46,067 bases of DNA from Archaeoglobus sp. UBA230 (GTDB taxonomy: Archaea > Halobacteriota > Archaeoglobi > Archaeoglobales > Archaeoglobaceae), in assembly GCA_002507545.1 (NCBI GenBank), contig DAVR01000006.1:1-46067 (forward strand), written 5' to 3'. This document shows positions 9,090-17,580 of this stretch, piece by piece. The notes beneath the pieces are model-generated. The model saw only the letters and a list, made by a program, of their open reading frames with translations. It ran no database searches and was not told where the DNA came from. Numbering within the stretch: the first letter of the stretch is position 1; each line of letters opens with the position of its first letter. Both the position numbers and the translations under genes were made by a program.

Positions 9090-10200
9090 GAGCCTCAATA
9101 GGTTCAAGTCTGCTCGCCCTCCAAGCCGGATACAGCCCGCTAACAACTGCAGTTGTCAAACCAACCGAGAAACCGAGAATAAGATAGAACAGGGTGCCAG
9201 GCTGGAACACGTATTTTACGTTCTGGAGGATGATGTAATCTATTGCGTAACCACCCGCAAGGCTCAGAACGCTACCAATTGAGCTTCCAATAATTCCGAG
9301 TATTACTGCTTCGAGCAGGAAGATTTTTAAAATTGTGACCCTGTATGCTCCTATTGCTCTCATCACACCTATTTCCTTTGTTCTTTCAATAGTGGACATA
9401 AGCATAATGTTGAGGATGCTGACACCAGCAACGAGAAGGGAGATGGATGCAATTGCCATCAGAAACGTGTTGATCTGCGCAAAAGCTTCGTTTATTCTTT
9501 CGAGGATGATACTCAGTTCAAACACATACACTTTATCTTCCCTGCTATTTAACCTCTCCTCGATTGCCTTCTTAACGTTATCAACATGATCGAGTCTGTC
9601 TGCCTTCACTATAACCATCGTGTATCCCTTATCCGAAATCTTACTGAAGTCATCTTGTGAAATTATTACGGCTGTGTTGGGATTTATATCAAATCTTGCA
9701 CCGGTATCTTCAAGTATCCCGGCAACCCTAAATTCTCTGCCGTTTATTGTTATTTTAGAGTTGACCTTTATATCTCCGGTATCAGCGAGGTTTTTGCCAA
9801 CCACACAGCTACCTTTAAGCCTTATAACCCCCTTCTCAGCATCAAACAACTCTTCGGCATCCTTCTCGCTCAATCCGTATATTTGCAGGTAAGCTTTCAG
9901 CTTTTTCGATTCAACAAGCAGTGTGTCTGATTTTACGGGTATGGCGCTCTTCACATATGGTAGTTTCTCTATTTGGTTTACATCCTTTTCATCAACATAT
10001 CTGTATCCAGCGTAGTAGTTGGGTCCCACTATCAACTCATTTGCAACATCCTCGAAGTTCTCAAGCACTGTTGCCTTTAAGCTCTCCCCGAATATTCCTA
10101 TGGCTGATACAGCCATAACCCCTATCAGAATTCCTATGACAGCAAGCAGACTCCTAACTTTTGCCCTTTGAAGATTTCTTCTTGCAAGTTCAAGATACAT
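9076..10200 (-). CDS. ABC transporter permease, MacB/FtsX-like
   Basis: 374 aa with the MacB layout. One N-terminal membrane helix (about 18-38, SLLAVIGILIGVMAVSAIG) is followed by a ~200-residue extracytoplasmic domain (MacB_PCD type). Three C-terminal helices (about 245-265, 290-320, 335-360) form the FtsX-like domain, with TIERTKEIGVMRAIGA as the coupling segment. Known: such permeases do not simply pump across the membrane; they often transmit force to move lipoproteins, peptides or drugs. It follows the ATPase gene by 1 bp, and the CARDB-type secreted protein gene lies upstream, so the three probably form one operon. Confidence 0.9.
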   Translation of the reverse strand: MYLELARRNLQRAKVRSLLAVIGILIGVMAVSAIGIFGESLKATVLENFEDVANELIVGPNYYAGYRYVDEKDVNQIEKLPYVKSAIPVKSDTLLVESKKLKAYLQIYGLSEKDAEELFDAEKGVIRLKGSCVVGKNLADTGDIKVNSKITINGREFRVAGILEDTGARFDINPNTAVIISQDDFSKISDKGYTMVIVKADRLDHVDNVKKAIEERLNSREDKVYVFELSIILERINEAFAQINTFLMAIASISLLVAGVSILNIMLMSTIERTKEIGVMRAIGAYRVTILKIFLLEAVILGIIGSSIGSVLSLAGGYAIDYIILQNVKYVFQPGTLFYLILGFSVGLTTAVVSGLYPAWRASRLEPIEALRFE

Positions 10201-10201
10201 T

Positions 10202-10885
10202 CTATCCTCCCTCTATCCCCTCGATTTTTCCGTCCCTCAACCGGATAATAAAATTCCCATACTTGGCGAGGGTTGGGTCGTGAGTGACGAGAATTACTGT
10301 CACTCCCCTCTCTTCGTTTTGCTCTTTTATAATGTCCATCACCTGTTCCCCAGACTTCGTGTCGAGATTGCCCGTGGGTTCATCACAGAGCAGTATTTTG
10401 GGGTCGTTTGCCAGTGCCCTTGCAATTGCTACCCTCTGCTGCTGTCCGCCGCTTAGCTCATTCGGCTTTCTGTCCATTTCTCTCTCCAAACCAACGATGC
10501 CCAGCAACTTCTTTGCTCTTCTCTCCCTCTCATATTTGCTTATCCCCTTGAATATCATGGGAAGCTCTACATTCTCCAAAGCAGAAAGTGTTGGGATTAG
10601 GTTGTAGGTCTGGAATATAAAGCCTATGGTGTCTCTTCTGAGCTCAGTAAGCTCTTTATCACTTAGATTTATGGTTTCAATGCCGTTTATCAACACTTTC
10701 CCGCTCGTGGGCTTGTCAAGGCAGCCGATCAAGTTTAGAAGGGTGGACTTTCCACTCCCGGACGGGCCCATAATAACCGCAAAATCTCCCTCCTCTATCT
10801 CCAAGTTAACGTTTTCGAGAGCCTTCACTTCGTAAAATTCAGTTTTGTAGATTTTTGAGACATCAACCAGCTCAACAACCCTCAT
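10202..10885 (-). CDS. ABC transporter ATP-binding protein, MacB/LolD-like
   Basis: 227 aa, the usual length. Walker A is GPSGSGKST near residues 40-48, the signature is LSGGQQQRVAIARAL near 143-157, Walker B is ILLCDEP near 165-171, and the H-loop is VTHDP near 200. The LIGCLDKPTSG segment and short length are typical of the LolD/MacB/FtsE group, which pairs with FtsX-like permeases like the one encoded 1 bp downstream. Its start overlaps the upstream gene's stop by 4 bp (ATGA). Confidence 0.93.
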   Translation of the reverse strand: MRVVELVDVSKIYKTEFYEVKALENVNLEIEEGDFAVIMGPSGSGKSTLLNLIGCLDKPTSGKVLINGIETINLSDKELTELRRDTIGFIFQTYNLIPTLSALENVELPMIFKGISKYERERRAKKLLGIVGLEREMDRKPNELSGGQQQRVAIARALANDPKILLCDEPTGNLDTKSGEQVMDIIKEQNEERGVTVILVTHDPTLAKYGNFIIRLRDGKIEGIEGG

Positions 10886-12252
10886 TTCCTTATCTGCCTG
10901 TAAATTATAAGTCCAATTATCACAAAGACGACTGCTGCAACCACGATGGATATTACAATCGGCAGATTTGAACTCTCGACTTCGGTAGGAACCCCTCCCC
11001 CGAGATTGACTTGCTTATGTATTTCAAACTTCTCGCCCAGATCGTTGGACCATGATACTGTAACCAAAACACTTTTGTTGCACTTTACAGGCAAGTCAAA
11101 ACTCTGAAAATCAGACGGATCAATGTTTCCGATGAAGTAGTCTGCTTTGTATCCATCACATGTGGCAAGCGCATAGGCGTTGTATACTTCACTTCTCCCG
11201 TTGTTGCTCACATCTCCCGACACAGTCACCTGCATACCTTCTCTCGCTACGTTGACGTTTGTGAGGCTAACTGCGAAGCTGTCAAGGACCTTTATCGAAA
11301 AACTCTTTTCTATGCTGTATTTATTTCCGAATTCGTCAGAATATTCAATTGTGAAAAACACCTCACCCTCCCCACCCCTCGCCGGACTGAACTTGAAGTT
11401 GACCCTCTTGCTCTCCCCGCTTGGTATTGATGGAACCTCAACCGGATCGCTGAAAGTTCCAAGGTCGCTTTGGGCGGTAATTCTGACCCCTATAATCTCG
11501 TCTCCTCTTAAATTTGCTACCTCTACTGGAACTAGTATGGAATCACCGATGTAAAGCGTTTTGTAGGGGACAGTTACATTAACGACAACACCCTTGGACT
11601 CAAGCATCCTCACGTTAACGGTTCTGATAACCTCATGGTAGTTGTTTCCATTGTAAAAGGATATTCTGAATTCAAGTGTCGAAGATGATGGGAAGAACTT
11701 GAAAACTCCCTCAGCACCATTGCTGCCTACTTCACCCAGATAAACGGACTGAGGGGTAGCGTTGAACAGCGCCTCAACCCTGACGTCTTTAAGTTCAGTC
11801 GGAGAGGAAACATAGAACTGCAGGTCGTTCACCTCTCCCTTATAAACTGGCGAGGTTACGGTGAGAGAGGGGAAGTTGTCGTCAACAACAATCTGGATGT
11901 TCTGCCTAATTGTGCCATTCTCAGTGGAAATTGAAGCCTCAACGTTGAACCTTCCAGCTTTAATAGCCTTTATTGAGAAAGGAAGGGTTGCACTCCCCCC
12001 TGCTGGTATTATGCCTATACTGTATATTTCCCTTGGAGCGATTTCAACACCATAACCTGTTAGAATGACGGAGTTCACTTTAATAGAGGTGCCCGAGGTT
12101 GAGGGATTTGAAATTACGAGAATACAGTCTGCATAATCACCTGGCAAAAGAATTTCAGGAGAGAGTTGATAGCTTATCGAGACGCCCTGAGCAGCTACGT
12201 GATGGATTGCAGCAACAAATAGTACCAGTAAGATTAAACCGAATTTTCGCAT
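10882..12252 (-). CDS. secreted, membrane-anchored CARDB / COG1361-type protein
   Basis: 456 aa. It begins with a signal peptide (MRKFGLILLVLFVAAIHHVAAQG), continues with several beta-sandwich repeats rich in N, V and S (about residues 25-425), and ends with one membrane helix (about 430-451) plus a short basic tail. The repeat style (ILPGDYADCILVISNPSTSG, IPSGESKRVNFKFSPA) matches archaeal CARDB/COG1361 surface proteins. As first gene of the ABC operon it may be the extracytoplasmic adaptor that bacteria supply with MacA, or it may be cargo; both are inference. A TATA-like sequence near 12279-12286 lies ~30 bp upstream of the ATG. Confidence 0.8.
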   Translation of the reverse strand: MRKFGLILLVLFVAAIHHVAAQGVSISYQLSPEILLPGDYADCILVISNPSTSGTSIKVNSVILTGYGVEIAPREIYSIGIIPAGGSATLPFSIKAIKAGRFNVEASISTENGTIRQNIQIVVDDNFPSLTVTSPVYKGEVNDLQFYVSSPTELKDVRVEALFNATPQSVYLGEVGSNGAEGVFKFFPSSSTLEFRISFYNGNNYHEVIRTVNVRMLESKGVVVNVTVPYKTLYIGDSILVPVEVANLRGDEIIGVRITAQSDLGTFSDPVEVPSIPSGESKRVNFKFSPARGGEGEVFFTIEYSDEFGNKYSIEKSFSIKVLDSFAVSLTNVNVAREGMQVTVSGDVSNNGRSEVYNAYALATCDGYKADYFIGNIDPSDFQSFDLPVKCNKSVLVTVSWSNDLGEKFEIHKQVNLGGGVPTEVESSNLPIVISIVVAAVVFVIIGLIIYRQIRK

Positions 12253-12428
12253 AAGATGTAACTGTCGGTCTGGTATATATTCTTTCTCGCAATGCTAAGA
12301 ATGATTAATTTAGAATTTTTAGCCATCTTATTGTCTTTCTCAAGTTCAAGTAGGTCTCCCCAAGACGCAGAGCTTAATAGTCCTCCAAATAATTTTAAGA
12401 GTTAAGCGTGTATACCTGTCTTCAATGA

Positions 12429-12926
12429 TCAGCTTATCAGCACCTTCTCCACGCCATCAACTTTCAGCATCTCTTCCACAACCCGTCCCGGAATTTTTGT
12501 TTCCGTTACAACAGTAAGTTTTGACTCCACGCTCAGCTCAGGGTCTTCTGCGAGGATATACCTTATTGAGATTCCGGCATTTGCCAGAGCAGAGGTAACC
12601 CCTGCCACAATCCCGACTTTGTGACTCTCAGCGTAAACCTCAACCACCCCAAAACCGAGGATTCTTGCAACCTCGGCGATGTTTGCTACAGGTTTGAGGG
12701 CAGAAAAAACTCTTCTCAACTCCTCATCACTTTCGATGTTCTGGATAGCCGCGAGAACGACCTTTCTGTCAACTCCTATTGCTTCGGCAATTTTTGTTGG
12801 GACGAGTTCAATCTGATCACAGTATGCCTTTCCGTTCCTCACAGAAATCCCGAGCCTGAGGAATTCCCTCGCTACTGCAATTTGAGAGGGATACTTCTCG
12901 AACTTCTCTGCAACTTTTTTCCACAT
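12429..12926 (-). CDS. ACT-domain regulator of amino acid metabolism (COG2150-like)
   Basis: 165 aa from the ATG at 12926 (MWKKVAEKFEKYPSQ). The frame extends 18 codons further upstream, but that stretch would include the TATA box, so the shorter start is preferred. Residues 20-75 form a helical HTH-like region (VPTKIAEAIGVDRKVVLAAIQ), and 95-165 an ACT domain (VYAESHKVGIVAGVTSALANA, then KLTVVTETKIPGRVVEEML). Known: ACT domains bind amino acids. Related archaeal proteins are predicted regulators of amino acid metabolism. It shares a promoter region with the divergent ABC ATPase gene. Confidence 0.75.
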   Translation of the reverse strand: MWKKVAEKFEKYPSQIAVAREFLRLGISVRNGKAYCDQIELVPTKIAEAIGVDRKVVLAAIQNIESDEELRRVFSALKPVANIAEVARILGFGVVEVYAESHKVGIVAGVTSALANAGISIRYILAEDPELSVESKLTVVTETKIPGRVVEEMLKVDGVEKVLIS

Positions 12927-12957
12927 AGTTATATTTTCATGCTTCCAACTATTAAAC

Positions 12958-12965
12958 TTTATATC
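12958..12965. promoter_or_regulatory. shared TATA element for two divergent genes
   Basis: TTTATATC is the only good TATA-like site in the 60 bp between the two divergent start codons. Read rightward it lies about 26 bp before the GTG of the ABC ATPase gene, giving a leaderless transcript. Read leftward (GATATAAA) it lies ~35 bp before the ATG of the ACT gene. One near-symmetric element may serve both directions, which would make the two genes compete for TBP. Confidence 0.5.
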
Positions 12966-12986
12966 CTCTTCGGGAAACATTAGTTG

Positions 12987-13808
12987 GTGCTTGAGGTAGT
13001 AGAATTGTCAAAGAGCTACGGAGATTTTGTTGCTTTAGAAGGTCTGAGTTTTACGGTTGAGAGGGGGGAAGTTTTGGGACTGATTGGAGAGAACGGAGCA
13101 GGAAAGTCAACAACTCTCAGAATAATCGCGGGTCTGATAGAGCCCGATAGTGGAGAGGTTAGATATTTCGGCAATCCCTTTGAGGATAGTATCAAGAAAA
13201 GGATTGGATATCTGCCGGAGATAGATGCTCTATATGACAACATGGCTGTCTCTGAATATCTAAAGTTCTTTGCAGATATCTACGGAGTTGAAGACGCGAA
13301 GGCAAAAATCAAGGAGTTGCTTGACAAGCTAAATCTTCCGGATAAGTTTGTGGGTGAACTTTCCAAGGGGATGAGAAGGAAACTGTCAATCGCGAGAACT
13401 CTCCTCCACGATCCAGATATTCTGATCTACGACGAACCTACAGGTGGTCTCGATCCCAGCACGTCCCTAAGGATCGCAGAACTGCTTAGAGAACTGGCAG
13501 CGAGAGGTAAAATCGTCGTTTTCTCAGCCCACAATATGTATTACGTTGAGAAGATCGCTGACAAAGTTGTGGTGATGAAGGCTGGAAAAGCCCTTTACTA
13601 CGGTAGCCTTGAAAGGCTGATAGGAGAGAACACGACTTATAGAATTGAATACACTTTAAATGGAAGGAAAGAGAGCATGAGCGTATCAGAGATAGACGAA
13701 GTCATGGAAATTGTGGATAAAATAAAGAGTAGTGGGGGTAGAATTCTTGAAATCGAGAAGGAAGTCCCGAGACTCGAAAACATTTACTTTTCTCTTATCT
13801 CCCGATAA
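12987..13808 (+). CDS. ABC-2 type transporter ATP-binding protein (no permease alongside)
   Basis: 273 aa from the GTG at 12987, chosen because the TATA box is 26 bp upstream; a TTG one codon earlier is also possible. Walker A is GENGAGKST near residue 36, the signature is LSKGMRRKLSIARTL near 127-141, Walker B is ILIYDEPTGGLDPST near 148-162, and the H-loop is SAHNM near 181. The C-terminal ~60 residues after the ATPase core are typical of the CcmA/NatA-like ABC-2 group. A membrane partner normally follows, but here the next gene is convergent gatD. The ATPase must pair with a distant permease or have another role. Confidence 0.9.
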   Translation: MLEVVELSKSYGDFVALEGLSFTVERGEVLGLIGENGAGKSTTLRIIAGLIEPDSGEVRYFGNPFEDSIKKRIGYLPEIDALYDNMAVSEYLKFFADIYGVEDAKAKIKELLDKLNLPDKFVGELSKGMRRKLSIARTLLHDPDILIYDEPTGGLDPSTSLRIAELLRELAARGKIVVFSAHNMYYVEKIADKVVVMKAGKALYYGSLERLIGENTTYRIEYTLNGRKESMSVSEIDEVMEIVDKIKSSGGRILEIEKEVPRLENIYFSLISR

Positions 13809-13893
13809 TTTCAAATTTGAAAGAAAAATTTATTAATGATTTTTTAGTTACATTCATGTGGGGGGTGATAGCCAAGGTAAGGGGGCATGTGGT

Positions 13894-15120
13894 TTAGTAC
13901 TGGGTCGTCGGTTCGATTTCGCCGACGACATTTCTTCTTACCATTTCTTTTGCCTCGTCCAAACTGTAATTTCCGAGCAGCCACATGAGTTTTATGAGTG
14001 CCACTTCTGGGAGCATATCTTCCCCCTCTATAACTCCGGCATTCAACAAATCTCTGCCTGTGTCGTAAACTCTGTCGCATATCCTTCCCCACAGGCACTG
14101 AGAGGTCATCACAACGATAGAGTCCTCGCAAACCCTCTTCAGAGTTTCGATCCAGTCAGTTGAGACGTGTCCCAACCCTGTTCCCTCAATTACGAATCCT
14201 CTATAGCCCTTTGAGTGATAGTATTCCATTATCTCGCTATCCAGTCCGGGGAAAAACTTTATGAGGGCTACTCTCTCTTCGAGCCTGTCCATAAGCTTTG
14301 GCTTCCTTTCATCTCTCCTGAACCTCCACGAGAGCCATTCAACATTCAGCGAGGGGTAATCAATTCTTGCAATTGGCTTTGCATTCACTGACTGAAAAGC
14401 ATCTCTTCTTGATGTGTGGTTCTTTCTGACTTTCACACCTCTGTGGACATAGCAGAAATCATCGCTCGTTGATCCGTGCATCGTAACAACAACCTCTCCC
14501 AAATCCTCTATAGCAGCCTTAGCAGCGCACAGCAAATTCATTGCAGCATCGCTGCTTGGTCTATCGGAACTCCTCTGTGCACCGACGAAAACGACTGGTT
14601 TGGGTGTTGAGAGCATGAAGGATAGGGCAGCGGAGGAGTAATGCATTGTATCAGTTCCATGAGTAATTATAACACCATCATATTTTTTCAAGGCTCCATA
14701 GACGTGTCTTGCAAGCTCGACCCAGTTTTTCGGCTTCATGTTCTCGCTAAGGATGTTGTATAGAAGCTCAGCGTCCACATTGCATATTTCGGTCAGCTCT
14801 GGAACCTCTGATGCAATTTCCTCAGCTGTAAACTGACTTGTAACAGCCCCGGTGCGGTAATCAACTTTGCTCGCAATTGTGCCGCCAGTTGAGATTATCT
14901 TGACCTCAGGCAACCCTTCTTTCTTCTCAAGCTTCACTAACTCTGCTCCAAACTTTTCTTCCTCGAGAACCTCCACGAGTTCGTATTCTCTAAAACCGAT
15001 ATTGTATCCACTATCGAGCTTAAGAACAAGATTTCCAGTAAATGAAGGCATGACGATTCCCTCAAAAATCCTGCCTTTAGCCTTAATTCTGACCCTTTTT
15101 CCATCCAGATTTTCAGGCAT
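13894..15120 (-). CDS. gatD: Glu-tRNA(Gln) amidotransferase subunit D (asparaginase-like)
   Basis: 408 aa from the ATG at 15120, which follows GGGGGTGG; the frame stays open 11 codons further but lacks a good ribosome-binding site there. Residues 1-80 are the GatD-specific beta-barrel (GKRVRIKAKGRIFEG). The rest is an L-asparaginase-type domain with the first catalytic Thr in STGGTIAS near 87 and the second in ITHGTDTMHY near 163. Known: GatD releases ammonia from glutamine (or asparagine), and GatE uses it to convert Glu-tRNA(Gln) to Gln-tRNA(Gln) in archaea. gatE is not in the window. The start overlaps the end of argH by 8 bp, so the two are translationally coupled. Confidence 0.92.
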   Translation of the reverse strand: MPENLDGKRVRIKAKGRIFEGIVMPSFTGNLVLKLDSGYNIGFREYELVEVLEEEKFGAELVKLEKKEGLPEVKIISTGGTIASKVDYRTGAVTSQFTAEEIASEVPELTEICNVDAELLYNILSENMKPKNWVELARHVYGALKKYDGVIITHGTDTMHYSSAALSFMLSTPKPVVFVGAQRSSDRPSSDAAMNLLCAAKAAIEDLGEVVVTMHGSTSDDFCYVHRGVKVRKNHTSRRDAFQSVNAKPIARIDYPSLNVEWLSWRFRRDERKPKLMDRLEERVALIKFFPGLDSEIMEYYHSKGYRGFVIEGTGLGHVSTDWIETLKRVCEDSIVVMTSQCLWGRICDRVYDTGRDLLNAGVIEGEDMLPEVALIKLMWLLGNYSLDEAKEMVRRNVVGEIEPTTQY

Positions 15121-16564
15121 GAAAATCCACCCCCAGCTTTTTAGCCTCATCATATAGCATTCTGAGATTTAGCGCTATTTTGCCCCGCAAATTCCTGACT
15201 TTTGCTTTTTTGTTTTTCAGCTCTTCCTTTCTTCCCTCCATCATTCTGTGAATTTCGTCAGATGCAGTTCCACCGATGTTCCTCCTTTTCTCAATGACCT
15301 TCTCAACATCCAGAGCTTCAGCAACATCCTCATCGCTAATTTTAATGCTGTATCCGAATTCTTTGGCGACAATTTTGATATCCTCTGCTGTGGGTTTTTC
15401 AATCTCCTTCGCTGCCAATCTTCCAACAATGCGGTGAGATGCCCTGAAGGGAATTCCAAATTTAATAACAAGCATATCTGCAAGTTCGGTTGCTGTTGCA
15501 AATCCCTTTGAAGCCTTTTCTTTCATAACCTCTTCTTTGAATTCAATCTTGTCAATCATCGCCGCCAAGACCTCACTTGCAAGTTCAGCCCTCTTTAGGG
15601 AGTCGTAGAGAATCGGGTTCATTTCCTGAAAATCCCTGTTGTAGCTGAAGGGCATAGCTTTGTAGATGCTCATTGCTGCAGTCAAGCTACCCACAAGCCT
15701 TCCTGCATTTGCCCTGAGAAGCTCCGCGATGTCTGGATTCTTTTTCTGAGGCATTATTGATGATGTAGAGGAGAATTCATCAGGAAGCTCGATAAAGTCA
15801 AACTCTGAGGAGAATAACACAATTTCTTCGGCAATTCTGCTTATCGAGAGCATTAAGGATGTGCTGACGTAAATCGCATCAATTAAAAAATCTCTTGAAG
15901 AAACGGCATCTTCGCTGTTTTCAACAACACCGTCAAAGCCGAGAAGTCTGGCTGTGTAGAGTCTATCAAGAGAGAAGCCGGTGGAGGCGAAGGCAGCAGA
16001 CCCAAGAGGACATCTGTTAGCCCTTTTGAAGGCTTCAATAGCCCTATCGAAATCCCTTGAAAGCATATCGTGATAAGCTACAAGGTGATGAGACAGTTTT
16101 GTGGGTTGAGCGTATTGCAGATGTGTGAAGCCGGGCATGATTGCTTCACTCTTCTCAGCCTTCTTAATCAGAACATCCATAACTGCCAGAATATTTTCTG
16201 CAAGGTTCAGAAGGTGATCTCTGGCAAAAAGTCTCAGACATGTCGCCACCTCATCATTTCTGCTTCTTCCGGTGTGCATCTTAGCCCCTTTATCGGTGAT
16301 TTTCGTAACTTCTGCCTCTATTGCCTCGTGAATGTCTTCATACTTCCACTCTGGTTTGTATCCGTTCTCCCTGATCTTTTTTAGTGCCTTCAATATTTCT
16401 GCAGCCTCCTCATGAGAAAGATAGCCTGATTTGTGGAGAGAGAGGACATGAGCGACATCAACAAGAATATCGTAATAAAAAATGTTTCTGTCGTGCTCTA
16501 TGGAGGATGAGAGCTTTAGAGCTTTTGTGTCCATACTCTTTTCCATCCTGCTGTCCCTGAGCAT
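15113..16564 (-). CDS. argH: argininosuccinate lyase
   Basis: 483 aa from the ATG at 16564 (MLRDSRMEKS); a GTG two codons earlier is also possible. It splits argininosuccinate into arginine and fumarate, the last step of arginine synthesis. The fumarase/aspartase signature SSIMPQKKNP is present near 275, along with TGRSRNDEVATCLRLF near 100 and HLQYAQPTKLSHH near 150, all typical of ArgH. Length is normal. It is divergent from the 93-aa gene and coupled to gatD downstream, so two enzymes of amide and arginine metabolism share a transcript. Confidence 0.95.
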   Translation of the reverse strand: MLRDSRMEKSMDTKALKLSSSIEHDRNIFYYDILVDVAHVLSLHKSGYLSHEEAAEILKALKKIRENGYKPEWKYEDIHEAIEAEVTKITDKGAKMHTGRSRNDEVATCLRLFARDHLLNLAENILAVMDVLIKKAEKSEAIMPGFTHLQYAQPTKLSHHLVAYHDMLSRDFDRAIEAFKRANRCPLGSAAFASTGFSLDRLYTARLLGFDGVVENSEDAVSSRDFLIDAIYVSTSLMLSISRIAEEIVLFSSEFDFIELPDEFSSTSSIMPQKKNPDIAELLRANAGRLVGSLTAAMSIYKAMPFSYNRDFQEMNPILYDSLKRAELASEVLAAMIDKIEFKEEVMKEKASKGFATATELADMLVIKFGIPFRASHRIVGRLAAKEIEKPTAEDIKIVAKEFGYSIKISDEDVAEALDVEKVIEKRRNIGGTASDEIHRMMEGRKEELKNKKAKVRNLRGKIALNLRMLYDEAKKLGVDFHA

Positions 16565-16637
16565 GGTCACAGTTTTCTCAATGTTTTATTAATTTTCGTT
16601 CCAACATCTATTTAAATTCACATTCCGAGTTTAACCG

Positions 16638-16919
16638 ATGAGATATAGAATTGTAAGGATAGAACTTAAGGACGAGGATGAAGTTTTGCTTTACCTCAAA
16701 AAAGTTGGCAAGTCTCCGGGGTTCATGGCAAGGGCAGACTTCAGCGATCCGGCAAAAATTATCGAGTTTGGTATGCAGATGGGGATGGATTTGGCAAAGA
16801 GAATCGAAGAGATCATGCAGTTCGATGCCTTCATAACCGTCACCTACGAGTATTACAGTGTGAACGAGCTGAAGGTTGGAGATGTGGTTGACGTCGAGGT
16901 AAGGCCGGTTGAGAGGTGA
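16638..16919 (+). CDS. conserved hypothetical protein
   Basis: 93 aa, soluble, starting [20 protein letters not shown]. Predicted alternation is a beta strand, a helix containing [14 protein letters not shown], and a final beta strand ending [16 protein letters not shown] do not recognise the family. The TATA-like TATTTAAAT at 16609-16617 sits ~25 bp before the ATG, indicating a leaderless transcript. The stop overlaps the start of the next membrane-protein gene by 11 bp, so the two are probably expressed together. Confidence 0.7.
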   Translation: MRYRIVRIELKDEDEVLLYLKKVGKSPGFMARADFSDPAKIIEFGMQMGMDLAKRIEEIMQFDAFITVTYEYYSVNELKVGDVVDVEVRPVER

Positions 16920-17316
16920 AACACCGGTTTTTGTGGGTTTTTACCTTTCAGTTTTGCTCTTAGCTCTTTATTCCTCTCTACAATTTCAAATTTCGATTAC
17001 CAAAAGCTTTACACTGTTGGCAATTCTTACTGCTATAGCTGCCCTCACATTTTTTGCAATGAGAAAGGCTGAAAACGTTCCTTTCGGTGCAAGAACAAAA
17101 GTTGCTGCCTTTCTTTACCTTTTCGGGTTTTTCTGGCTCATTCTATCTGGCACAGTTCTAATTCTTGTGGCGATATTTTTTGATGCCACAAGACCTGAAA
17201 TGAGAAGATTGTTGATAATGACGGGTTTATCAGGAATTGTTATGCTAACAGTTTCCGGGTCAATTCTTCTAACAGCATGGAAGATTTGGAATCTTCCCGC
17301 TAACCTTCGAAAGTGA
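16909..17316 (+). CDS. four-helix membrane protein, unknown
   Basis: 135 aa with about four hydrophobic helices (near 8-28, 33-50, 63-87 and 100-125) and little outside the membrane. No ATG exists before residue 51, so a TTG start at 16909 is assumed, overlapping the previous gene. The region just upstream (GTTGAGAGGTGA) contains a GAGGTGA that overlaps the start, so another nearby non-ATG start is possible. No family recognised. Confidence 0.6.
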   Translation: MRGETPVFVGFYLSVLLLALYSSLQFQISITKSFTLLAILTAIAALTFFAMRKAENVPFGARTKVAAFLYLFGFFWLILSGTVLILVAIFFDATRPEMRRLLIMTGLSGIVMLTVSGSILLTAWKIWNLPANLRK

Positions 17317-17323
17317 TATATAT
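17317..17323 (+). promoter_or_regulatory. TATA box of the tRNA-Glu gene
   Basis: TATATAT at 17317-17323, centred 28 bp before the first base of the tRNA. It overlaps the last codons and the stop region of the upstream membrane-protein gene. Confidence 0.65.
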
Positions 17324-17347
17324 CAACTGAAGCTTAATGCGAGTTAG

Positions 17348-17436
17348 GCTCCGGTGGTGTAGCCCGGCCAATCATTCCGGCCTTTCGAGGTCTTCCGAAG
17401 AAAGCCGGCGACCCGGGTTCAAATCCCGGCCGGAGC
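17348..17436 (+). tRNA. tRNA-Glu (TTC) with a 15-nt intron
   Basis: Acceptor arms GCTCCGG (17348-17354) and CCGGAGC (17430-17436) pair perfectly. The D-arm starts GTGTAGCCCGG. The anticodon stem CCGGC (17377-17381) pairs with GCCGG (17404-17408). The T-arm is CCGGG, TTCAAAT, CCCGG. The anticodon TTC is at 17384-17386. The loop would be 22 nt instead of 7, so 15 nt are intron. The mature tRNA would be 74 nt, and CCA is not encoded. Known: archaeal tRNA introns commonly sit between positions 37 and 38 and are cut by EndA at a bulge-helix-bulge. Confidence 0.95.
17388..17402 (+). other. tRNA-Glu intron (position 37/38)
   Basis: AGGTCTTCCGAAGAA lies between G37 (17387) and A38 (17403). Removing it gives a canonical CTTTCGA anticodon loop. 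Its own TCTTCCGAAGA contains a TCTT/AAGA self-complementary stretch that could form the central helix. The exact cut could shift by a base. Confidence 0.8.
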
Positions 17437-17524
17437 ATTTTAGTTTTAAAGATATACAAGCCGACAAACAAGACTGTAAGTTGTGACTAACTGCAAGAGT
17501 AACTAAACTTCAAAGATCAATCGA

Positions 17525-17568
17525 AAATGAGCATTTGAGTAGTATAATTTTAAAATACTTGCTCATTT
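17525..17568 (+). promoter_or_regulatory. inverted repeat around the acyl-CoA synthetase promoter
   Basis: AAATGAGCA (17525-17533) and TGCTCATTT (17560-17568) are a perfect 9-bp inverted repeat. Between them lies the AT-rich core GTATAATTTTAAAA, which can serve as the TATA region; the right arm ends 12 bp before the ATG. This is a plausible operator for a fatty-acid-responsive regulator. No regulator gene adjoins it on this side. Confidence 0.6.
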
Positions 17569-17580
17569 AGATGATTAATC

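Noticed and set aside
13858..13935. tRNA-like stretch with a GGTTCGATTTC T-loop look-alike and an 8-bp hairpin (GTCGTCGG/CCGACGAC).
   Set aside because: No acceptor stem pairs with it, and the anticodon arm is missing. The hairpin falls inside the last codons of gatD and follows its reading frame.
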